A DNA stretch of 42,307 bases from Verrucomicrobiales bacterium. GTDB taxonomy: Bacteria; Verrucomicrobiota; Verrucomicrobiia; Limisphaerales; CANJXF01. The notes under the pieces are model-generated. The model was given only the letters and a program-made list of their open reading frames with translations, was not told the DNA's origin and searched no databases. The stretch covers positions 73,846-116,152 of the forward strand of contig CANJXF010000005.1 of assembly GCA_947478865.1 (NCBI GenBank), read 5' to 3'. Below, piece after piece: positions 25,254 through 33,151 of this stretch. Both the position numbers and the translations under genes were made by a program. Every line of letters starts with the position of its first letter. The stretch's first letter is position 1.

Positions 25254-28200
25254 TCAAAGTTTTTGATTCAACAATTTCCAAACGCGCAACGCCTCCGTCA
25301 CTCCCCACGCCTGCGCATCGCAGCCACGTTGTGGGTGCGGCGCATCGCCGTCGAGGATTTCGGGAATTTGGCCCAGGCAGTTTTCTTTCATCAATTGATC
25401 CATGCTGCCGAGATAGGATTTCGCGGCGGCGACGGCAGCTGGAGAAAAATCCCAAGCGCGCGCCAGCGCTTCGCAGAAGATCGGGAAGGTCCAGGTCCAT
25501 GCCGTGCCATTGTGATAAGCAGGCTTGCGTTGAGTATCTTCGACTCCGACGTATTGGCCGCAATACGGTTCCTCAGGATGATTCACGAGATGACCATGCG
25601 CGTGAATCGGAAGCGGCGGCGAGACAGGCAGCGGCGCAAGGCTTCGCAACGCGCCGGGCACAACGAGAAACCGCAGCGCTGCATCCACGCAGCGTTGCGC
25701 GCGTTCGCCGGTGACAAATCCGAACGCAACGGCGAGCAGATAATTACTGCGCAGCGCATTATCGATCACGGCGGCGGCGGCGGATTGGCCCGCTTTTGCG
25801 ATCAAGAGGTCTGAGAAATAGCCTCGCTCTTCCAGCCAGAAATATTTTTGCAGCGAACTCTCGGTCCGCTCGGCCAAATCTTTCCACGGTCCGTCCACGG
25901 GCGGGGCGTTCAGGTTGGCAAGTTGGCGCAGCAGACGAATCCACAAGACTTGAATCTCGATGGGGAACCCTTCGCGCGGCGTCCCGGCGGGATGATTGGT
26001 ATCCATCCAGGTGAAGTGGCTTGGGCTCCAGATCAAGCCCGAGGCCGCGTCCATTTTGATCCCGTTCTGCGTCCCGCGAATGTAGCCGAGCGCGATTTCC
26101 CGCAACACATCGGCGATCGTTCGCCCGCGCTGATCGACGATGAGCGTGTATAAATCTTCGGTCAGAAACGCCGCAGTTTCCTCGCAGACCACGCCGAACC
26201 AAAGCGGCGCGTCGCTCGTATCGCGATTCGAGGCGTCGCCGCCATGAATCGTGTTGGGCATCGTGCCGTTTTCGACAAATCGGCCAAAGGTCATGAGCAG
26301 TTCGGTGACATCGCCGATCAAACCAGCGGCAAGCAGCCCGCGCGCAGCGATCAAGGAATCGCGTCCCCAATCGAGAAACCAGGGGTAACCGGCGATCACC
26401 GTTTTCCCGCCATCCCGGCGAACGACAAAAGCGCGGGCGGCCAAAACCAATTGTCGGGCGAACGAATCGTCTTCAGGGAATTTGGCGCGGTTCAGGGCGA
26501 GTTTGTTTTCAACGAGGCGATTGGCCGAAATTTCATCGACCATTTCCGCAGTGGGATCCACCGGATCGGCGCAGAGCACGAGCGAAGCCGCGCCTTTGGC
26601 CGGCGGCAGTTCAAACCAGCCGGGGCTGTAGGCATCGCCCGCGCCGACCTGACCGCGATTTAGCTCGACGGGATGCGGAATATTTTCCGACCACTCGGCT
26701 TCGTGATGATAAAACCCGCTTGTGCTGTAAACGCGCAGCTGCCGCTCTGTGGCGGGGGTAAAAGTGAATCCGGCCCTGTCCGGCATCGAGCGGGTGTTGC
26801 TGCTGAAGTGATGTTCCGCTCCCGGGTTGCGATGGGTTTCGGTGTGGAAATTGCGATCTTCAATATCCACCCGAACGATCAGGCTGACGTTTATCTCTGG
26901 CGTGAAAAGCAAAGTCTTTTCACTCGGATCGGCAGGCTTCAGGGCTGGCCCGGGTTGCGCGCTGCAATTCTTAAAACGAAACACCGAGGTGTTTTTTCCA
27001 TTGAGCAGGTCGGCGGTGAGCTCGATTTCGACGGTTCGCTGGTCTCCGACCTTGGCTAAAAAATTCCAAATCGCCGGCGGACCGGGATGAATAGAGCGCA
27101 GATTATGCGCGTTCAACGGCGTAATGAAGCCATCCGCGTTCAGCCAGACACGGATGCGCTTCACAAAAATGTGGCGATCGGTCGGCAAGGTTGGATGCAA
27201 ATTAGCACCGAGCGCGCAGTCGTATTTGGAATTGATCTGACCGAGATCAGTGCAGATGCGCGCCATCCCGCCGATCTCATTGGTCAGTAACACCAGAGAT
27301 TCTGGTGCTGGATTGGAGATCAGCTTTTCAGGAAATTGCGGGTGAGAGGAAAGGAAACGAACCGCTGCGGCAACGTGCGATTCGGCCAGGGCGTATCGCT
27401 CAATTTTCAGCTCAGCGGAGGAGGCTGCCTCCACGTCTTGCGGCGGAAAAAAGGCGACGTGTCCGTCGTGGACGGGAATGGATTGCGCGTGTTGCAGGCT
27501 GTGGCTGTTGGCGCGTTTCAATGTGACGCGGAAGGGCGCGGAGTCGTGCAGGCAAAGCCAATGTTTTGGCGGAACAGGGGTGATGCGCTTGCGATCCAGC
27601 AAGGTCCAGATGACCACTTGCGGAAATTCCCCGGCGGCCGTCTCGAGGTCGGCCAGCAAATTGCCAGTGCGCGATCGCCGTTGCAGATGGGCAATCGAGC
27701 CGAGAAATTTTCGGGAGTTTTCATCGACCATTTTTGCCAGCGCCTTCCAGTCCACCGAGCCGATTTGATCCGGGCTCAATCGGTGACTGAGCGCGGTGAT
27801 TGTCCACGCGGCCTGCGCTTTGGCCCGGCGATATTTTTCGCCGGACAGCCCCTTCGATGTGGCCCTGCTGCTCAGGCAATGCGTGGCGGCGGGAGCGAGG
27901 GTGAAGAGAATTGTTCCATCGGCTGCTTCGCTGAATTGAACCGGCGCGTGGTCGAGCAGCTCGACGCACGGCTCGTTCAATTCCCGGTAGGTTTTTGCGT
28001 CGAGCGAAAACGTTTTTTGGTGTTCGATGTCGTTGTTGATCAGGACGAGGACCGAGTCTTTTCCCTCGGCGGAATTGCGGCGCAACGCATAAATCGGCGA
28101 GTCTGCTGAGCTGAGTCGGGTCAGTGTTGCGCCGTCGAAAAAGCAAGGGTGCTCGGTCAATAATTCGTTCAGCTGCGCGAGTTCGGAAATAATATTATCA

Positions 28201-29612
28201 TGGCTGCCCCACGCGAGTCCGCGACTTTGGTGCACTTCAATCTTTTCCTCGGCGAGCCATTCGACACCGCACGTGAAACCAAATCCGCCGCAGACGCTCG
28301 TCAACCCGCACAACCGATTTCTCAGCAGCGCCCAGGCACGGCCTTTTTTCGCGAGACGATCATTGTCGTGCGTCTCGCTATAATGGACATAAACGCCGAC
28401 TCGTTCGGTTTGGTGCAGCGCGTAATCGAGATACCAGGCGACTTCGGCGCCGGAATAATTTTGAAACAGCTCGGAATAAGCCCATTGCATTCCGCCTTCG
28501 GTGAGCAACGATTCCGTCGCCGACCACGCCCCGCCCAGCCCTTCGAGGAGAAAGAGTGTGTCCGGAAATTCCTGGCGGACGCGCGCTTCGATGTATTGCC
28601 AGACCGGCAACGGAACTTTGTAGCCGGCGTCGCAGCGAAAGCCATCCACGCCGCGACGGCACCAGGTCAAAAAAGATTCGGCAAAATGTTCCCACAAGCC
28701 GGTGAAATTCGGGTCCAGCTCAACGAGGTCAGCCCAGATGTTTCCCCAGGCACCGGGGCTCACGAAGAGTCCTTTGTGATCGCGCAGGAACCATTCGGGA
28801 TGGCTTTCCCAGAGTGTCGAGCCCCAGCCGGTGTGATTGATCACGAGATCCAAAATCACCCGCGCGCCCCGCCGATGCGCCGCGGTGGTCAGTTCACAAA
28901 ATTGTTCGACGCCAGTCGTGCGTTGGTCGAACTCAACGAGTGCGGGATCGATCGCAGTCAGATCTTGCGCGGCGTACGGGCTGCCGAACCGGCCGAAGCG
29001 CGCAAAGGTGGTGGGCGTGGGGTTGACCGGGAGCAAATGCAAAATGCGGCAGCCCAGCGTGTCGACAATGTGCGGGAGCTGCAGGGTCAGATCGCGCAAT
29101 TTTCCGGAGGGCGGGATGACGGTGTAGCCCCGCGCATCGAGTTTGGCGAAATCATTTTCAAGTTTCTCGTCGCGGGTGGTTCGCAACTCTTTCGACGCGC
29201 CAAACAGCCGGGTGAAGGCGCAGTAAATCGTATTGCCGGTTCGATAGCTGTCGGGATGAACCGAGATGCCGAGGTCGGCGCCCTCCGGCCAGGTTTGCCG
29301 GCCTTGCGCATCGACGAGATAGGCTTTCGCCCGAAAATATCCAGGCTCCGTGAGTGGTAAATCGATTTGCCATCGGCCCTCGCCCACATGCTGCATCGGA
29401 ATGTCGCGCCAGAACGCAATCGACATCGGACGCTTGCCGGCATACGACGAAATAATTTCTTCGCGAGTGGCCGCCGCTTTGCCGAGGTTGGTGCGCAACA
29501 ATGCGCGAAAGTTTTTCGGGGCATCTGCGGCGCGCAGGGTGAACTGGATTTGGTCGCCCACAAAACGCAAGACGCGTTCGCCCGTGGCTGGTGTCATTTC
29601 CGGTTTGTGCAT
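25254..29612 (-). CDS. Bifunctional glycogen-debranching-type enzyme: GH13 domain fused to amylo-1,6-glucosidase domain
   Basis: 1452 residues from ATG 29612; a TTG one codon earlier is also placed well behind GAAGGA. Residues 1-130 look like a beta-sandwich. A GH13 barrel follows with region I DLVINHTGWG, region II GVDGFRCDAG (nucleophile Asp near 328), region III FLLEGLGG (acid/base Glu near 357) and region IV ETHDNDR (Asp near 416). The C-terminal part from about 1040 carries GDE features: AGYPWFLDWGRDSLIAARGL, MPNTIHGGDASNRDTSDAPL, SGLIWSPSHFTWMD and PAYHNGTAWTW. Two activities, 4-alpha-glucanotransferase and alpha-1,6-glucosidase, are inferred by analogy with the animal and yeast debranching enzyme, which has the same order. 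No signal peptide, so likely cytoplasmic glycogen use. It is 53 bases behind nagZ. Confidence 0.88.
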   Translation of the reverse strand: MHKPEMTPATGERVLRFVGDQIQFTLRAADAPKNFRALLRTNLGKAAATREEIISSYAGKRPMSIAFWRDIPMQHVGEGRWQIDLPLTEPGYFRAKAYLVDAQGRQTWPEGADLGISVHPDSYRTGNTIYCAFTRLFGASKELRTTRDEKLENDFAKLDARGYTVIPPSGKLRDLTLQLPHIVDTLGCRILHLLPVNPTPTTFARFGRFGSPYAAQDLTAIDPALVEFDQRTTGVEQFCELTTAAHRRGARVILDLVINHTGWGSTLWESHPEWFLRDHKGLFVSPGAWGNIWADLVELDPNFTGLWEHFAESFLTWCRRGVDGFRCDAGYKVPLPVWQYIEARVRQEFPDTLFLLEGLGGAWSATESLLTEGGMQWAYSELFQNYSGAEVAWYLDYALHQTERVGVYVHYSETHDNDRLAKKGRAWALLRNRLCGLTSVCGGFGFTCGVEWLAEEKIEVHQSRGLAWGSHDNIISELAQLNELLTEHPCFFDGATLTRLSSADSPIYALRRNSAEGKDSVLVLINNDIEHQKTFSLDAKTYRELNEPCVELLDHAPVQFSEAADGTILFTLAPAATHCLSSRATSKGLSGEKYRRAKAQAAWTITALSHRLSPDQIGSVDWKALAKMVDENSRKFLGSIAHLQRRSRTGNLLADLETAAGEFPQVVIWTLLDRKRITPVPPKHWLCLHDSAPFRVTLKRANSHSLQHAQSIPVHDGHVAFFPPQDVEAASSAELKIERYALAESHVAAAVRFLSSHPQFPEKLISNPAPESLVLLTNEIGGMARICTDLGQINSKYDCALGANLHPTLPTDRHIFVKRIRVWLNADGFITPLNAHNLRSIHPGPPAIWNFLAKVGDQRTVEIELTADLLNGKNTSVFRFKNCSAQPGPALKPADPSEKTLLFTPEINVSLIVRVDIEDRNFHTETHRNPGAEHHFSSNTRSMPDRAGFTFTPATERQLRVYSTSGFYHHEAEWSENIPHPVELNRGQVGAGDAYSPGWFELPPAKGAASLVLCADPVDPTAEMVDEISANRLVENKLALNRAKFPEDDSFARQLVLAARAFVVRRDGGKTVIAGYPWFLDWGRDSLIAARGLLAAGLIGDVTELLMTFGRFVENGTMPNTIHGGDASNRDTSDAPLWFGVVCEETAAFLTEDLYTLIVDQRGRTIADVLREIALGYIRGTQNGIKMDAASGLIWSPSHFTWMDTNHPAGTPREGFPIEIQVLWIRLLRQLANLNAPPVDGPWKDLAERTESSLQKYFWLEERGYFSDLLIAKAGQSAAAAVIDNALRSNYLLAVAFGFVTGERAQRCVDAALRFLVVPGALRSLAPLPVSPPLPIHAHGHLVNHPEEPYCGQYVGVEDTQRKPAYHNGTAWTWTFPIFCEALARAWDFSPAAVAAAKSYLGSMDQLMKENCLGQIPEILDGDAPHPQRGCDAQAWGVTEALRVWKLLNQKL

Positions 29613-29665
29613 CAATGGTTTTTTCCTTCAGGTCGCAATGAAATATAACAGCTGCGCCCGGCATG

Positions 29666-30724
29666 CTATCCGGCGGACGATAGTTTTTTCTTCAGGCGCT
29701 GGATGCGTTGAAACGATTCATCGATGCGCGCTTCGGAAATTTTTCCGGATTGGACGAGACGCAAAATCAGCTCCATCGCCTTTTCGCCGATATGCGCGTC
29801 GTAATTCATGTTGTTGCCAAAGCAGAGCAAATCGAGCCCTGCTTCGATGCCGAACTCGATCGCGTTTTCCAATCCATAATGGCCCGAGATCGCTCGCATT
29901 TCCATGTCATCGCTGATGATCAATCCGTCGAAGCCCAGCTTGTCGCGCAGAAGTCCCTTCAGGATTTTCTGCGACAGAGTGGCGGGCCGTTCCGCGTCGA
30001 GATGGGCGTTGAACACATGCGCGGTCATGATCACGTCGCAAAGGCCGGATTCAATCAAGCGTTGGAAGGGAATCAATTCGCGCTCGTGCCAGGTCTGGGT
30101 CACGTCCACGAGACCGAGGTGCGTGTCGCCCATCGCGCTGCCGTGGCCGGGAAAATGTTTGGCGCAAATCAGGACGCCATGCTTGCGATGCGCCCTGGCG
30201 AACTCGATGGCGTGCTGCGCGACAATTTCCGGGTCGGAATGGAAGCTGCGTTTTTTTCCCTTGATGATCGGGTTGTCCGGATTCGCATCGAGATCGACGA
30301 CCGGCGCGAGGTTTAAATTGATTCCTGAATCGGCCAGGGTTTTCGCGATCACTTCCGCGTGTTGAAAAGTGAAGGCGAGATCGTTTTTGAGGCCGAGCTC
30401 TTCATGCGAAAGCGTTTCCGGAAAACCGTAGGCCGCCTTGAGCCGATTGACGCGGCCGCCTTCCTGGTCGATGGAAATGAGCAATGGGCTTTGCGCGAAA
30501 CCTTTCAAAGAATCCACCAGCGCCTTCAACTGCGCCGGAGATTTGACATTCCTTCCCTGCAGTTGGGTGTCGGCCATCTCCTGGTCGAAGAAAACGACGC
30601 CGCCGAGATTGCGTTCCGCTGCATCGCGCGCCACCGGATCGCTCGCCTTGACTTCAAATCCGCGAAAACCGACCAGCACCATCTGCCCGATTTTTTGCCG
30701 CAAGGTTGGAGGTTGAATGCTCAT
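29666..30724 (-). CDS. nagZ: Glycoside hydrolase family 3, NagZ-like beta-N-acetylglucosaminidase
   Basis: 352 residues, single GH3 N-terminal barrel as in NagZ. Key motifs are ISIDQEGGRVNRL, LAPVVDLDANPDNPII, the NagZ-defining KHFPGHGSAMGDTHLGL (the Asp-Thr-His supplies the acid/base His), and FDGLIISDDMEM with the nucleophile Asp near residue 273. No signal peptide, fitting cytoplasmic release of GlcNAc from muropeptides in cell-wall recycling. AAAGGA lies nine bases before the ATG. It is upstream of, and probably cotranscribed with, the debranching-enzyme gene. Confidence 0.92.
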   Translation of the reverse strand: MSIQPPTLRQKIGQMVLVGFRGFEVKASDPVARDAAERNLGGVVFFDQEMADTQLQGRNVKSPAQLKALVDSLKGFAQSPLLISIDQEGGRVNRLKAAYGFPETLSHEELGLKNDLAFTFQHAEVIAKTLADSGINLNLAPVVDLDANPDNPIIKGKKRSFHSDPEIVAQHAIEFARAHRKHGVLICAKHFPGHGSAMGDTHLGLVDVTQTWHERELIPFQRLIESGLCDVIMTAHVFNAHLDAERPATLSQKILKGLLRDKLGFDGLIISDDMEMRAISGHYGLENAIEFGIEAGLDLLCFGNNMNYDAHIGEKAMELILRLVQSGKISEARIDESFQRIQRLKKKLSSAG

Positions 30725-30841
30725 TTGAAATTATCCTTTGGGTAAAATACAATTCGCGAACAATAATTAAATGTAAAACCGCGGACGCACCGTGAAGTCA
30801 GAATCGTGCGCGCTTAAATTCATCAAATTCAAAACGAAACT

Positions 30842-31615
30842 ATGAAACGAATCGGCTTATTTTTCATCGCGCTGGCGCTGGCCGGGTCCGCGCGGGCGGA
30901 AATCCGGACGGAAACCGTCGAATACAAACAAGGGGATGCGACGCTCGAAGGCTTCCACGCCTACGACGATTCCATCGCCGGAAAGCGGCCGGGCGTCCTG
31001 ATTGTTCATCAATGGAAAGGTCTGGGCAATTATGAGAAAAAGCGCGCCGAGATGTTGGCCAAACTTGGCTACAACGTGTTCGCGGCGGATATTTATGGAA
31101 AAGGAATTCGCCCAGCCACGCCGAAAGAAGCCGGCGGGCTCGCCGGTAAATACAAAGCCGACCGCGCGTTGCTGCGGGAACGCGTCAAAGCCGGACTCGA
31201 TGCCCTTCGCAAAAGCGAACTGACCGACGCGAAGAAGGTTGCCGCGATCGGCTATTGTTTCGGCGGAACGACCGTTTTGGAATTGGCCCGCAGCGGAGCG
31301 GATGTCGCGGGCGTCGTGAGTTTCCATGGCGGATTGAGCACGCCCAACCCGGCCGACGCGAAAAATATCAAAGGGAAAGTTCTGGTATTGCATGGAGCCG
31401 ACGACCCGAACGTCCGACCCGAGGTGCCCGGTTTCGAAGAGGAAATGCGCAGCGCCAAGGTGGATTGGCAATTGGTTTCCTACGGCAACGCGGTCCACAG
31501 CTTCAGCGATTGGAATGCCGGGACCGACAATTCCAAGGGAGCCGCTTACAACGAGAAAGCCGACAAACGCTCCTGGCAAGCCATGGAGCAGTTCTTCGTC
31601 GAGCTATTCCGCTAG
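30842..31615 (+). CDS. Secreted dienelactone hydrolase family protein
   Basis: 257 residues. A signal peptide MKRIGLFFIALALAGSARA is followed by an alpha/beta-hydrolase domain. The dienelactone-hydrolase triad is Cys139 in GYCFGG, Asp188 in HGADDP and His219 in NAVHSF. Cys as nucleophile separates this family from usual Ser esterases. PGVLIVHQWKGLGNYEKKRA is also typical. The family includes carboxymethylenebutenolidase and broad esterases; the true substrate is unknown. It is divergent from nagZ (117-base gap) and converges with mdh. Confidence 0.88.
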   Translation: MKRIGLFFIALALAGSARAEIRTETVEYKQGDATLEGFHAYDDSIAGKRPGVLIVHQWKGLGNYEKKRAEMLAKLGYNVFAADIYGKGIRPATPKEAGGLAGKYKADRALLRERVKAGLDALRKSELTDAKKVAAIGYCFGGTTVLELARSGADVAGVVSFHGGLSTPNPADAKNIKGKVLVLHGADDPNVRPEVPGFEEEMRSAKVDWQLVSYGNAVHSFSDWNAGTDNSKGAAYNEKADKRSWQAMEQFFVELFR

Positions 31616-31618
31616 TTT

Positions 31619-31663
31619 GGGTGGCACCAGCCTCCGGTGGGTTGGCATCTGCGCCCGCCGGAG
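31619..31663 (+). repeat. Copy 2 of the small intergenic repeat, with a 10-bp hairpin
   Basis: 31619-31642 matches the minus-strand reading of 17436-17413 in 20 of 24 positions. Here the repeat extends into an imperfect hairpin: CTCCGGTGGG (31632-31641) and CCCGCCGGAG (31654-31663) pair in nine of ten positions plus a G-T, with a 12-base loop. It lies between the convergent genes for dienelactone hydrolase and malate dehydrogenase and could serve as a two-way terminator. Confidence 0.45.
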
Positions 31664-31678
31664 CAGGCGTTGCCCGCG

Positions 31679-32674
31679 TTAAGCCGGCAACAAGCCAAGC
31701 TCGGTCGCCATCGCTTTTTCGTCCTTCAGCTCGTTCACCGTCGCATCGATTTTCGATTGACTGAACTCATTGATCGCCACGCCCTGCACGATTTCCAAGG
31801 TCTTGCCGTTGCTGCGAATTGGGAACGAGCAAATGATCCCTTTCTCGATTCCGTAGCTGCCGTCCGAACAGACACAGACACTGTGCCAGTCGCCAGCTTT
31901 GGTTGGGTTTGCGATGGATTTGACGCTGTCAATGGCGGCATTCGCCGCGCTGGCCGCACTGCCGGCTCCGCGGGCTTTCAAAACGGAGGTGCCGCGCTGC
32001 GCCACGGTCGTGACGAAATCAGTTTTCAACCAGCTTTCGTCCGTAATGACTTCGGTCACCGGCTTGCCGTTGATCCTGGCGTTGTAGAAATCAGGGAACA
32101 TCGTCGGGCTGTGATTGCCCCAGATGGCGAGGTTTGAAATCGCAGAAATATCGACGCCTGCCTTCTTGGCGAGCTGGGTTTTCGCGCGGTTTTCGTCCAG
32201 GCGCGTCATGGCGAACCAGCGATCGCGCGGCACTTCCGGGGCGGCGTTCATCGCGATCAGGCAATTGGTGTTGCACGGGTTGCCCACCACCAGAATGCGC
32301 ACATCTTTGGCCGCATATTTCTGGATGGCCTGGCCTTGGCCGGTGAAAATCTTGCCGTTGATCCCGAGCAAATCCTTGCGTTCCATGCCCGGTTTGCGCG
32401 ACACGCTGCCGACCAGCAACGCCCAATTGATATCTTTGAAACCTTCTTCGAGGCTGGCCGTGGCGACGAGGCCCTTGAGCAGGGGCGAAGCGCAATCCTC
32501 CAATTCCATGACCACGCCTTGCAGCACGGGCAGGGCGGGTTCGATATCGACGAGGTGAATGATCACCGGCTGGTTCGGTCCGAACACTTCACCGGAAGCG
32601 ATGCGGAACAAGAGTGAATAACCGATCGCGCCCGCTGCGCCCGTTACTGCCACACGAATTGGAGTAGAGTTCAT
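31679..32674 (-). CDS. mdh: Malate dehydrogenase
   Basis: 331 residues from the ATG at 32674 ([20 protein letters not shown]). The frame is open for another 116 codons upstream, but that part is unlike any MDH. The NAD-binding loop is [15 protein letters not shown]; substrate-site parts are [26 protein letters not shown] and the catalytic His188 in IWGNHSPT. This is the longer cytosolic-type MDH, which interconverts malate and oxaloacetate in the TCA cycle. In relatives I remember the first motif more often as ARPRKPGM; here it is SVSRKPGM, yet the substrate-binding Arg is kept. Confidence 0.95.
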   Translation of the reverse strand: MNSTPIRVAVTGAAGAIGYSLLFRIASGEVFGPNQPVIIHLVDIEPALPVLQGVVMELEDCASPLLKGLVATASLEEGFKDINWALLVGSVSRKPGMERKDLLGINGKIFTGQGQAIQKYAAKDVRILVVGNPCNTNCLIAMNAAPEVPRDRWFAMTRLDENRAKTQLAKKAGVDISAISNLAIWGNHSPTMFPDFYNARINGKPVTEVITDESWLKTDFVTTVAQRGTSVLKARGAGSAASAANAAIDSVKSIANPTKAGDWHSVCVCSDGSYGIEKGIICSFPIRSNGKTLEIVQGVAINEFSQSKIDATVNELKDEKAMATELGLLPA

Positions 32675-33151
32675 AATTTCGAGCGCGAAGTATGCGATCT
32701 CAGAAGAGGCGCGCAAGCGGAATGTGTTTTGCATCCCGGATTGCGCGAGAACCGTCATCGCCCCGCCACGGGAATGGATGCCCCGCCCTGGTCCCTGGAG
32801 AGCGGGCTGGTCGGCCCGATCGGTCTTCAAACCCGCGGGAGTTTCGCATCCACGCCCTTGGCCTTGGATCTGCTGAATGCGCGACCGTGAACCGGATTTC
32901 ATTTTTGCGATTCCAGCCAGCGTCCAAAAAGTGGGCAAAACACCTGTCGCCAAAGTTACTTTGCTTGACAAAAAGCGGACATCTATGCTCTCATCGCGAG
33001 ACTTTGGAATCGGGCGGGGCAAAAACTCAGGTATTCTGGATGAGATTTTTAACCATGCTAACGATCAAGCGTTTGTGCCTGTGATGGCCGATGCTGCAAC
33101 GGGGGAGAAATCACCGATCGGCCACGGAATTAGGGCGGAACGAAATTTTTT
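32675..33151. other. 477-base gene-free region between mdh and the YDG-repeat gene
   Basis: No frame here gives a credible protein: the open frames encode Arg/Pro-rich, patternless sequence. It must hold the mdh promoter and that of the YDG-repeat gene. A long-range pairing TGGATGC (32775-32781) with GCATCCA (32846-32852) encloses 64 bases rich in CCCGC/GCGGG pairing options. A TTGACA at 32965-32970 has no -10 box at the normal distance (TATGCT is 13 bases away). Confidence 0.5.

Noticed and set aside
32965-32989. TTGACA with TATGCT as a promoter for the YDG gene
   Set aside because: Spacer is only 13 bases; no -10 box at 16-18 bases. Kept only as a remark in the region entry.
32675-33022. 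116-residue N-terminal extension of malate dehydrogenase
   Set aside because: The sequence is unlike any MDH and the ATG at 32674 begins exactly at the conserved nucleotide-binding domain.
32692-33084. Plus-strand open frame of 130 codons in the gene-free region
   Set aside because: Arg/Ser/Pro-rich patternless product, no ribosome site, overlaps the needed promoter region.
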